Assembly (NCBI GenBank): GCA_026989055.1
Contig: JALSKC010000052.1
Coordinates: 1 to 64,000, forward strand
From: Paracoccaceae bacterium
Lineage (GTDB): Bacteria > Pseudomonadota > Alphaproteobacteria > Rhodobacterales > Rhodobacteraceae
DNA: 64,000 nt
Reading direction: 5' to 3'
Position numbers and translations under genes: made by a program. The notes under the pieces were generated by a model. The model saw only the letters and a program-made list of their open reading frames with translations, ran no database searches and was not told the origin of the DNA. Shown piece after piece: positions 52,043-61,859 of the stretch; position 1 is the stretch's first letter; each line of letters starts with the position of its first letter.

Positions 52043-54082
52043 ATGCGCAGCCAGCCGCCGCCGGCAGACCCGGACCACCCCCGCCGGCTCTGCGCCTACA
52101 ACGGAGGGCTGCTCGCACGGCGGCGGGTCCGCCGCATCCTGGAGCTGGCCGGATGGCAGGTGACGGCGGGCCTGCCGGGGCCGGAAGACTGGGTCGGCGT
52201 CTGGGGCAGAAGCCCGACCGCATGGCGCGGAGAATGGGTGGCAAGACGAACCGGCGCCCCGATCCTGCGGGTCGAGGATGCCTTCCTGCGCTCGGTCCTG
52301 CCCGGGCGCATCGGCGAAGGGCCGCTCGGGCTGTGCCTGGACAGCAGCGGCGTGCATTTCGACAGCTCGGCGCCTTCCGACCTGGAACGGCTGCTGGCCG
52401 ATCACCCGCTCGACGATACCGCCCTCATGGACCGCGCCCGCGCCCTGATCGCGCGCATCCGCCGGGCGCACCTGTCGAAATACAACGCCTTCGACCCGGC
52501 GGCCCCCCTGCCGGACAGCCCCTATGTCCTGGTGATAGATCAGGCCCGGGGCGATGCCTCGATCGGACATGGCGGCGCCAGCGCCGCCAGATTCCGCGAG
52601 ATGCTCGTCTTCGCCCGGACCGAGAACCCCGGCGCCCGGATCGTCATCAAGGCGCATCCGGAAACCGCGCTCGGAAGACGCCCCGGCCATTTCGACGCCA
52701 GCGACGAAAACCCGCAGGTCACGCTGCTGCGCGCGCCGGTCAGCCCCTGGGCGCTGCTGGAAGGGGCAACGGCGGTCTATACCGTTTCTTCGCAAATGGG
52801 TTTCGAGGCAATCTTCGCCGGCCACCGCCCGCGCGTCTTCGGCCAGCCCTTCTATGCCGGCTGGGGGCTGACCCAGGACGAAAACCCGCTGCCCCGACGC
52901 CAGCGGAAACTGTCGCGCGCCCAGCTGTTCGCCGCGGCGATGATCCTGTATCCGACATGGTATGATCCCCATCGCGACCGGCTGTGCGAAGCCGAAGACG
53001 CGCTCAACGCGCTCGAGGCCGCCACCCGCGCCTGGCGCGAGGACCGCGCCGGCTGGGTCGCCTGCGGGATCAGCCGCTGGAAACGACGCCACATGCGGGC
53101 CCGCTTCGGACGCCACAGGCGGCTGATCTTCCGCCACCGGCCGGAAGCGGCACTCGGCACGGCCGAAAGGACGGGGCGGCGGCTCATGGTCTGGGCCTCG
53201 CGCCCGGAAGCGGCCGCGCTGCCGCAGGCGGTGCGCCTGGAAGACGGTTTCCTGCGTTCGCGCGGGCTGGGCGCAGAGCTGACCCCCCCGCTCTCGCTGA
53301 TCGCCGACGACCTCGGGATCCATTACGACCCGAACCACGAAAGCCGGCTCGAACGGCTGATCGAGGCCGCATCCGGACTGCCGCCGGCCTGTCTGGAGCG
53401 CGCGCGCAGCCTGCGCCGGATGCTCGTCGCCACCGGCACGACCAAATACAACCTCCCGGGCGCCCCGCTGCCGGAACTGCCGGCGGGGCGGCGGATCCTG
53501 GTGCCCGGCCAGGTGGAAGACGATGCCGGCCTTCGCCGCGCCACCCCCCTTTGCGGCGGCAACCTGGAACTTCTGGAACGCACCCGCGCAGCCAATCCCG
53601 ATGCGGTGATCATCTACAAGCCCCACCCGGATGTGGAAGCCGGCCTGCGCTCCGGTGCGCTGCCTCCCGAGACGGTGCTGCGCCACGCCGAGCTGATCGC
53701 CTCCGGCGCCGATCCGGCCGCCCTCGTCACCGCCTGCGACGAGGTCTGGACCATAAGCTCCCTCCTCGGTTTCGAGGCGCTTTTGCGCGGGCGGCCGGTC
53801 ACCTGCCTCGGCACCCCCTTCTACGCCGGCTGGGGGCTGACGCAGGATCTCGCCCCGGTCCCGCCCCGAAGGCGCGCGCGCCCCTCGCTCGATGCCCTCG
53901 TCCATGCCGCGCTGATCGAGGCGCCGCGCTACTTCGACCCGTCGGGCCGCCCCTGCCCCCCGGAAGCGGTGCTGGAACTTCTGGCCTCCGGGCAGGAGGA
54001 AGCGCCGCCCCCGCTCCGGCGCCTTGCCGTCGTCCTGATGCGTGCCCGGCTGATGCGTGCCCGGCGCCGGCGGAAGCGCTGA
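52043..54082 (+). CDS. kpsC: KpsC-like dual beta-Kdo transferase
   Basis: A 679-residue protein made of two homologous Capsule_synth halves (about 15-310 and 365-640). Each half has a LRVEDAFLRS / VRLEDGFLRS motif, an IKAHPE / YKPHPD motif and FYAGWGLTQD near its end. In characterised KpsC the halves are distinct beta-Kdo transferases that alternately extend the Kdo linker. It follows the export gene by 7 bp. The C-terminus carries a duplicated LMRAR pentapeptide from a 15-bp tandem repeat. Confidence 0.93.
   Translation: MRSQPPPADPDHPRRLCAYNGGLLARRRVRRILELAGWQVTAGLPGPEDWVGVWGRSPTAWRGEWVARRTGAPILRVEDAFLRSVLPGRIGEGPLGLCLDSSGVHFDSSAPSDLERLLADHPLDDTALMDRARALIARIRRAHLSKYNAFDPAAPLPDSPYVLVIDQARGDASIGHGGASAARFREMLVFARTENPGARIVIKAHPETALGRRPGHFDASDENPQVTLLRAPVSPWALLEGATAVYTVSSQMGFEAIFAGHRPRVFGQPFYAGWGLTQDENPLPRRQRKLSRAQLFAAAMILYPTWYDPHRDRLCEAEDALNALEAATRAWREDRAGWVACGISRWKRRHMRARFGRHRRLIFRHRPEAALGTAERTGRRLMVWASRPEAAALPQAVRLEDGFLRSRGLGAELTPPLSLIADDLGIHYDPNHESRLERLIEAASGLPPACLERARSLRRMLVATGTTKYNLPGAPLPELPAGRRILVPGQVEDDAGLRRATPLCGGNLELLERTRAANPDAVIIYKPHPDVEAGLRSGALPPETVLRHAELIASGADPAALVTACDEVWTISSLLGFEALLRGRPVTCLGTPFYAGWGLTQDLAPVPPRRRARPSLDALVHAALIEAPRYFDPSGRPCPPEAVLELLASGQEEAPPPLRRLAVVLMRARLMRARRRRKR
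54035..54064. repeat. 15-bp perfect tandem duplication at the 3' end of kpsC
   Basis: CTGATGCGTGCCCGG occurs twice head-to-tail and adds an in-frame LMRAR repeat to the KpsC tail, seven codons before the stop region. Confidence 0.95.
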
Positions 54083-54102
54083 CCCGCGCCCGCACGCCTG
54101 CG

Positions 54103-55266
54103 TCAGCCGGCCGCCGCCCCGCGAGCGCCGGCGCCGCCACCGCCGACGGCATCATGGCGCAACCAGCGGCTGAAGATGTCAGCCCCCGCCCGCCCCTGCT
54201 CGACGAGCCGGAAGGAAGGAGCCTCGGCCAGCCGCTCCAGCCCCAGCGCACCCAGCATCGGCCGCCCTTCGGCCCCGAGCGCGCGCCCGGCGGTGAACAG
54301 GATCAGCTCGTCCACCAGCTCCGCCGCCATCAGCGTGGCCGCCAGTGTCCCGCCGCCCTCGCAGAACAGCCGCGTCAGCCCGGCCGCGCCCAGCAGCTCC
54401 AGCGCTGCCACCGGATCGAGGCGCTTGCCGCCGTCGGCAGACGGACAGGGCCTCAACGGGCAGGGCATCAACCGCGCCCCCAGCCGCTCCCAGGCGGCCA
54501 CCAGATCGCGGCTGACATCCTCGCCATGCACCAGCCACAACGGCACCTCGCGGGCGCTGGCGGCCAGCTGCCCGTTCAGGGGCAGATCGAGATGGCGCGA
54601 CCAGACGATCCGCACCGGCTGGTGCCCGAACCCCAGATCGCGCACCGTCAGCCGCGGGTCATCCGCGCGCGCCGTTCCGCCCCCCACCATCACCGCATCA
54701 TGGCGCGCACGCATCGCATGCACCATCCGCCGCGCCTCGGGGCCGGTGATCCATCGGCTTTCGCCGCGCGCGGTGGCGATGCGCCCGTCGAGACTCGCCG
54801 CCAGCTTCAGGGCGAGCCACGGACGCCCCCGCCCGATCCGGGACAGGAAACCGGCCTGCGCCGCCCTGGCCTCGGCTTCCAGAACCCCCTCGACCACCTC
54901 GATACCGGCCCCGCGCAACCGCGCGAGCCCCCGCCCGTTCACCCTCGGGTCAGGGTCGCGCAGCGCAACCACGACCCGCCTCACGCCGGCGGCGGCCAGC
55001 GCATCGGCGCAGGGAGGCGTTCTGCCGTGGTGCGCACAGGGCTCCAGCGTCACATAGGCATCCGCCCCGCGCGCCGCGTCAGCGGCCTGTGCCAGCGCCA
55101 CCGCTTCCGCATGCGGCCTCCCGCCGGCGCCGGTCCAGCCGCGCCCGACGATCCGCCCTTCGCGGACGATCACGCAGCCCACCGCCGGGTTCGGCCAGGT
55201 CCGGCCAAGCCCGCGCGCGCCCAGCGAAAGCGCAAGGCGCATGTAGCGGCGCTCGACGGCGCTCAC
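54103..55266 (-). CDS. ribD: Bifunctional riboflavin deaminase/reductase
   Basis: Second and third steps of riboflavin synthesis from the GTP branch. The 387-residue protein has an N-terminal cytidine-deaminase-like domain with zinc ligands H52 (HAEAVAL), C77 and C86 ([14 protein letters not shown]) and E54 as acid/base, and a C-terminal dihydrofolate-reductase-like domain ([18 protein letters not shown]). The GTG start at 55266 overlaps the nrdR stop (GTGA). The stop is 20 bp from the convergent kpsC stop. Confidence 0.95.
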   Translation of the reverse strand: MSAVERRYMRLALSLGARGLGRTWPNPAVGCVIVREGRIVGRGWTGAGGRPHAEAVALAQAADAARGADAYVTLEPCAHHGRTPPCADALAAAGVRRVVVALRDPDPRVNGRGLARLRGAGIEVVEGVLEAEARAAQAGFLSRIGRGRPWLALKLAASLDGRIATARGESRWITGPEARRMVHAMRARHDAVMVGGGTARADDPRLTVRDLGFGHQPVRIVWSRHLDLPLNGQLAASAREVPLWLVHGEDVSRDLVAAWERLGARLMPCPLRPCPSADGGKRLDPVAALELLGAAGLTRLFCEGGGTLAATLMAAELVDELILFTAGRALGAEGRPMLGALGLERLAEAPSFRLVEQGRAGADIFSRWLRHDAVGGGGAGARGAAAG

Positions 55267-55730
55267 TCTTCCGCTTCGACCGGGGGGCGCAGCTCGGCCA
55301 CGAATTCCTCGAAATCGTCGGCAGCCTGAAAGTTCTTGTAAACGCTGGCGAAGCGCACATAGGCCACGGTGTCGATCCGGGCCAGGCTTTCCATCACGAT
55401 CTCGCCGATCACCTTGCTCTGGATATCGGTATCGCCAAGGGATTCGAGCCGGCGCACCACGCCGGAAATCATCTGTTCGATACGCTCCGGCTCCACCGGA
55501 CGCTTCTGCAGCGCGATGCGGATCGAGCGCGCCAGCTTGTCGCGGTCAAACTCCTCGCGCCGGCCGTTCGACTTGATCACCACCAGGTCGCGCAGCTGCA
55601 CGCGCTCGTAGGTGGTGAAGCGCCCGGCACAGGCCGGGCACAGCCGACGGCGGCGGATCGCCACGTGATCCTCGGCCGGCCGGCTGTCCTTCACCTGGGT
55701 ATCGATATTGCCGCAAAACGGGCACCGCAT
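55263..55730 (-). CDS. nrdR: Transcriptional repressor NrdR
   Basis: ATP-cone regulator that represses ribonucleotide reductase genes when dATP is high. The 155-residue protein has a zinc ribbon with C3, C6, C31 and C34 ([20 protein letters not shown]) and an ATP-cone domain ([29 protein letters not shown]). It is coupled to ribD, a common alphaproteobacterial pair. Confidence 0.97.
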   Translation of the reverse strand: MRCPFCGNIDTQVKDSRPAEDHVAIRRRRLCPACAGRFTTYERVQLRDLVVIKSNGRREEFDRDKLARSIRIALQKRPVEPERIEQMISGVVRRLESLGDTDIQSKVIGEIVMESLARIDTVAYVRFASVYKNFQAADDFEEFVAELRPPVEAEE

Positions 55731-55840
55731 GGCCGCTCCCCTTCTCTCTGCCTGTTGGGTGTCTCTGCCCGGTTTTCCACAGCCACTATAGGGGCGAGGC
55801 GAGACTTTGGGTAGGGGGCAGTTCCGGCCCCAAGATGCGG

Positions 55841-56245
55841 CTATTGCAGCAAAGCCACGACCTGGCGCCGGTGCGGCAGGGTGCGGTGTTCGAAAAGGTA
55901 GATTCCCTGCCATGTTCCAAGCGTCATCCGTCCGGAAATGACGGGAATCTGCAAGGAGACCGGCAGCATCGCCGCCTTGACGTGGGCCGGCATGTCGTCG
56001 GGGCCTTCGCAGGTGTGGCGCATCCAGGCCATGTCCGGGTGGTCCGAAGGCGGCACCAGGCGATGGAAGAAATTGCGCAGATCGGTCTGAACGTCCGGGT
56101 CGGCGTTTTCCTGGATCAGCAGCGAACAGGAGGTGTGCCGGACGAAAAGCGTGAGCAGCCCCTCGCCGGCGACCCAGTCGGCGACGTCACGTGTGAAGTC
56201 GTAGAGACCGGGGCCGTTGGTGGCGATGGTGAAGGTGGTGTGCAT
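55841..56245 (-). CDS. YjbQ/UPF0047 family protein
   Basis: A 134-residue small beta/alpha protein of the YjbQ family. [23 protein letters not shown] and [17 protein letters not shown] are the hallmark blocks, with the conserved histidines and cysteine in HTSCS. The E. coli member has weak thiamin phosphate synthase activity; the main role is unclear. The ATG at 56245 begins the conserved MHTTFTI. Confidence 0.9.
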   Translation of the reverse strand: MHTTFTIATNGPGLYDFTRDVADWVAGEGLLTLFVRHTSCSLLIQENADPDVQTDLRNFFHRLVPPSDHPDMAWMRHTCEGPDDMPAHVKAAMLPVSLQIPVISGRMTLGTWQGIYLFEHRTLPHRRQVVALLQ

Positions 56246-56646
56246 GGGGAAATGTTGCGGTAAACCGGGGTTGGAGGCAAGCGGCAGGCGGCAATCGCGT
56301 GACATGTGGAGCGTGGCTCTTGACGCCCGCCCGGCAAACCCGCCAGAACCTGGTCCATTCCGTCCGGCATTTTCGCCGCCCCGCCCGGCGGCACCGCCGG
56401 GCAGCGCCCGACCGCCCGTCGCACCTCTGGTGCGCTTCCAGCGCAACGGCGGGCGCTTTGCTTCCCGCCCGCGGTCGGGGGCTGCCCTCATACCTTTGCC
56501 CGGATGACGCCGGTGCAAGGGGGGCCAAAACGCCCATCTTGCCGTGCCTTCCGAAGATCGCCGCGCATGACGCAGGTTCGCGCCCGGGCTGGCCCGCCCA
56601 CCATTTGTCGGGACAGGTCGAGGGCAGCATGCCGCCCGACAGCCTG
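56246..56646. other. 401-bp spacer with dispersed repeat copy 2
   Basis: No gene is supported between the yjbQ start and the GIY-YIG gene stop. The central part (56384-56486) is a structured repeat shared with the GTA cluster. The remainder shows no recognisable signal. Confidence 0.65.
56384..56486. repeat. Structured dispersed repeat, copy 2
   Basis: CCCGGCGG (56384-56391) with CCGCCGGG (56394-56401) is followed directly by GGCAGCGCCCGACCGC (56400-56415) paired with GCGGTCGGGGGCTGCC (56471-56486), a 16-bp stem with one mismatch and a 55-nt loop. The modules, their order and much of the sequence equal those at 28983-29055. Confidence 0.8.
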
Positions 56647-57122
56647 CTACATGCGCAGATTGGCAAAGGGCAATGCCCCGAATGCGGCGCGAAACCCGGT
56701 GAGCAGCTCGCGCTCGACATACCGGGGTTCTTCACAGGTCACCATCCAGTAGACGAGAAGATCCATTGCATCGCGAAGCTGCCAGATCAGCCGGCCGCCA
56801 TAGTGAGCGGCCCCGTTCCCGAAATCATGATACTGGGAAAGCCTTCCGCGCAGCGATGATCGCAAACCATGTCCGCCAGCCTTGCCAAAATACAGGACAT
56901 CCGTCCCCGCCACCCAGTTCGCTTGCAACCTGGCGATCGGAACGTTGGGGTTCTTTCCCTTGAAAAAACCGCCGCTTCCGACGGCAAGGAACTCGGGTCG
57001 GAACGCGCCCGGCGTCGCGACGGCATACACTCCCGGCTCCGGGGGCAATTCCGCTTGCCGCTGCTTCAGTTCGCCAAAGGGAATGCCGCCGCCAAACCCC
57101 TGACCGATCAGATCGGCGGTCC

Positions 57123-57126
<4 letters not shown>
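56647..57126 (-). CDS. GIY-YIG-superfamily nuclease-like protein coupled to rpoD
   Basis: A 159-residue protein whose motifs fit a GIY-YIG fold in order: G-V-Y (32-34, in [10 protein letters not shown]), Y-F-G (79-81, in [10 protein letters not shown]), an arginine in RGRLSQY (90-96), a glutamate in YVERELL (138/140) and a C-terminal asparagine (N156 in PFANLRM). All catalytic positions of the superfamily therefore seem present. I do not recognise a named family. The GTG start at 57126 overlaps the rpoD stop (GTGA), implying coupling to the housekeeping sigma factor gene. Confidence 0.7.
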
Positions 57127-59105
<1,979 letters not shown>

Positions 59106-59127
59106 CAGGCTCCCCTCCGAAAGACAT

Positions 59128-59210
59128 GATTCGCGAATCGCTTCAAATCGACTCAATACTTTCGAATCAGCGATTCGCACACCCGTTTACCCCGATTCCG
59201 ATAAGGAATC
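59128..59210. promoter_or_regulatory. Cluster of seven GANTC sites between dnaG and rpoD
   Basis: GANTC occurs at 59128-59132, 59135-59139, 59150-59154, 59164-59168, 59172-59176, 59194-59198 and 59206-59210. Three inverted pairs are visible: GATTCGCGAATC (59128-59139), CGAATC-AGC-GATTCG (59163-59177) and GATTCC-N5-GGAATC (59194-59210). The region is also much richer in A+T than its surroundings and directly precedes rpoD, so it probably includes the rpoD promoter. Confidence 0.75.
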
Positions 59211-59212
59211 CT

Positions 59213-61216
59213 TCACCCGCGCGATCCTCTGCCTCCCCCTTTCCCCCTTTCCGGAGTGATTTCCTCCACAAGCCGCCGGAAGGCATCCCTCTCCTCACGG
59301 CTGACGACGGCGCCGTTTGCGGCCCGGTCGTATTCGCCCTGCGCCTCGACCCGGCTGCGAAAGGCCTGCTCGCGCGCCCGCGCCACCTGCCCGAGACGCC
59401 AGGTAACCCCTTCGTCCGCCGCCGTCTCGAGATCCTCGGCGGCTTCGACAACCTCCCGCGCACCGCCCTGCAGGGCCGCCAGCTTGGCCAGTTCCTGCGC
59501 CACGCACAGCCGCGCCGCTTCATGATCGCCCGGGCTGCGGATCACCGGGACCACCCGGAGATGGCCGAGCCCGAACAGCTTTTCAAGGGGGCCGGGGCCG
59601 AGATCGGCCCCCAATTTCTCGCCCAGCGCCGCACCGGCATCGGCATGGCGCAGCAGCGCGTCGCGGATCGCGCGAAAGTCGCCGGGGGGGAGATCCAGGT
59701 TCTCCAGCGCGCCGACGAAATCCTCCACGATCTGCGGATTGGCGATCAGCGTGGCCAGAATCACCGCCTGGCGCAGATAGCGCTCGGGGCTGCCCCCGGC
59801 CGCTGCCAGCAGAGAACGGCGCGTCGTCTCGAGCGGGCCCACCGGAGCGGGAGGAAAACCGCCCGCCGCGCCGCGCCGCCCCCGTCCCGCTCCGCGCGCC
59901 CCCCGCGCACCATGTCTCCCGCGCAAGCGCCCGGAAGAAAACAGCTCGGCCCGCAATTCCCCGATCGCCTGACCGTAATGCGCCCGCAGCGAACGATCCC
60001 GGATGCGTCCGATCGCGCGGCGAAGCGCCTTGTCCAGGGCGCTGCGCCGCTCCGGGCTGTCGAAAACCCGGCCTTCTGTCTCGCGTTGCCAGAGCAGCCG
60101 GACCAGCGGCAACGCGGAATCGAGACAGGCCTGCATTGCCGCCGGCCCGCCGGCACGGATCAGATCGTCCGGATCCTGCCCCTCGGGGAGCAGGGCGAAC
60201 CGCAGCGAGCGGCCGGCTTCCAGCAGCGGCAGGGCCAGATCCATCAGCCGCATCGCCGCACGCAACCCGGCGGCATCGCCGTCAAGCGCCACGATCGGCT
60301 CGGGGTGAACACGCCAGAGCATCTGCAGCTGATGCTCGGTAATCGCGGTGCCAAGCGGTGCGACACTGGCCGCAAACCCGGCCTCGGACAGGGCGATCAC
60401 GTCCATGTAGCCCTCGGCGACGATCAATGGCTCCCCCTTGCCGGCGGCGGCGCGGGCGCGCTGCAGGTTGAACAGGATGCGGCCCTTGTCGAACAGCTCG
60501 GTTTCCGGCGAGTTCAGGTATTTCGCCCGCACTTCCGGCGACATCGCACGCCCGCCCAGCGCAACCGCCCGTCCGCGCCCGTCGCGGATCGGGAAGATGA
60601 TCCGCTCGCGAAAGCGGTCGTACGGGGGGCCGCCGTCCTCGGGGCGGGCCGCCAGACCGGCGGCGATGATCAGCTCCTCGCCGATGCCCCTTTCGCGCAG
60701 CTTCTCCCACAGCCCCTGGCGCGAAGCCGGCGCGAAGCCGATCTCCCAGCGCTCCAGCGCCGCCGCATCCAGGCCCCGCCCGGCCAGGTAGGCGCGCGCC
60801 CTCGCCCCGGCCGCGGTTTTCAGCTGCAGCCGGTAGTGTTGCACCGCCGCTTCCATCACCTCGGCCAGCTGCGCGCGCCGGTCGGCCCTTTCCCGCGCCT
60901 GCGGGTCGCGCGCCGGCATCGCCATGCCCGCTTCCCGGGCCAGGATCTCGACCGCTTCCAGGAACCCGACATTCTCGCTCTCGCGCACGAAGCTGATCGC
61001 ATCGCCCTTGGCGTGGCAACCGAAGCAGTAGTAGAACCCCTGCCGGTCATCCACGTGGAAACTGGCGGTCTTTTCCTGGTGGAACGGGCAGGGCGCCCAC
61101 ATGTCGCCCCGACCCTGGTTGCTCTTGCGCCGATCCCATGTCACCTTGCGCCCGGCAACCCGGGCCAGGCTGACACGGCTGCGCAGTTCCTCCAGAAAGC
61201 CGGGGGGCAGACTCAT
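59213..61216 (-). CDS. dnaG: DNA primase
   Basis: Synthesises RNA primers at the replication fork. The 667-residue protein has the CHC2 zinc motif (C43, H46, C64, C67 in APCPFHQEKT...YYCFGCHAKGD), the RNA polymerase core (LNSPETELFDKGRILF), the TOPRIM domain (VAEGYMDVIAL, PIVALDGDAAG) and a helicase-binding C-terminal region. An Arg/Gly-rich linker ([22 protein letters not shown]) interrupts it near residue 430. The ATG at 61216 begins MSLPPGFLEELRSRVSL. Confidence 0.97.
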   Translation of the reverse strand: MSLPPGFLEELRSRVSLARVAGRKVTWDRRKSNQGRGDMWAPCPFHQEKTASFHVDDRQGFYYCFGCHAKGDAISFVRESENVGFLEAVEILAREAGMAMPARDPQARERADRRAQLAEVMEAAVQHYRLQLKTAAGARARAYLAGRGLDAAALERWEIGFAPASRQGLWEKLRERGIGEELIIAAGLAARPEDGGPPYDRFRERIIFPIRDGRGRAVALGGRAMSPEVRAKYLNSPETELFDKGRILFNLQRARAAAGKGEPLIVAEGYMDVIALSEAGFAASVAPLGTAITEHQLQMLWRVHPEPIVALDGDAAGLRAAMRLMDLALPLLEAGRSLRFALLPEGQDPDDLIRAGGPAAMQACLDSALPLVRLLWQRETEGRVFDSPERRSALDKALRRAIGRIRDRSLRAHYGQAIGELRAELFSSGRLRGRHGARGARGAGRGRRGAAGGFPPAPVGPLETTRRSLLAAAGGSPERYLRQAVILATLIANPQIVEDFVGALENLDLPPGDFRAIRDALLRHADAGAALGEKLGADLGPGPLEKLFGLGHLRVVPVIRSPGDHEAARLCVAQELAKLAALQGGAREVVEAAEDLETAADEGVTWRLGQVARAREQAFRSRVEAQGEYDRAANGAVVSREERDAFRRLVEEITPERGKGGGRGSRG

Positions 61217-61304
61217 GGCGGGAAGTATCGGGCCGCAGCCCGGCAGAGTCCAGCACCGCGGGGCAGCCGCGCTGCGCGCCACAGGAAGGACGGGAAGGAC
61301 CGGC

Positions 61305-61859
61305 TCATTCCGCCTGCCGGGCGCGCGCGGCGACAATCGCCATCGCCCGGCGCAGCAGGGCAACGGCGGAGCCGCCCATCGAGCGGGGCACCAGGAGATC
61401 GACCGCCGTTCCCGGCCCGCGCAGAAGCACCACCGGCACCCGGCCGAGCAGACTGCGCGCCACCTGCCCGCGGCCGAATCGTCCCGGGCGCAAATCGAGC
61501 GGCACCAGCCGGGCCAGGGCATCCTCCACGCCGCACCCATCGAGGCGCAGCAGAACCCAGGCATCGGACTGATCCGCCAGCGCCGCCCCCGCCAGCCGCC
61601 CCGGCGGCGGCGGACCGATCAGCATCCCCTGCCCCGGCCCGAACCAGGCCAGCCGCGCCGCGCCGGCGCCCAGGACCCGCCCCGGCTCCGGCCAGCCGAA
61701 ACCGAACGCCGCGCGCAGGGCAGCCGCCAGCTGCCCCTGACGCCCCGGCGCAGGAGCGATCCAGCTCAGCACTCCCGGGTCGGGCGCCTCGAGCGCCAGC
61801 CGGCCAATCCGCAGCGGCACGCCCTGCCCGAGAGCCGGCTTCGCGATCAGTTCAACCAC
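61305..61859 (-). CDS. soxG: Sarcosine oxidase, gamma subunit
   Basis: Small subunit of heterotetrameric sarcosine oxidase, which demethylates sarcosine to glycine with transfer of the methyl group to tetrahydrofolate. The 184-residue protein has weak similarity to the aminomethyltransferase fold; SDAWVLLRLDGCGVEDALARLVPLDLRPG and DLLVPRSMGGSAVALLRRA are the recognisable blocks. The GTG start at 61859 overlaps the soxA stop by 8 bp, with GGAGGAG upstream. Confidence 0.88.
   Translation of the reverse strand: MVELIAKPALGQGVPLRIGRLALEAPDPGVLSWIAPAPGRQGQLAAALRAAFGFGWPEPGRVLGAGAARLAWFGPGQGMLIGPPPPGRLAGAALADQSDAWVLLRLDGCGVEDALARLVPLDLRPGRFGRGQVARSLLGRVPVVLLRGPGTAVDLLVPRSMGGSAVALLRRAMAIVAARARQAE

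Noticed and set aside
55773-55781. DnaA box (TTTTCCACA) upstream of nrdR
   Set aside because: A single match to TTWTNCACA without neighbours or an A+T-rich unwinding region is expected by chance and does not indicate an origin.
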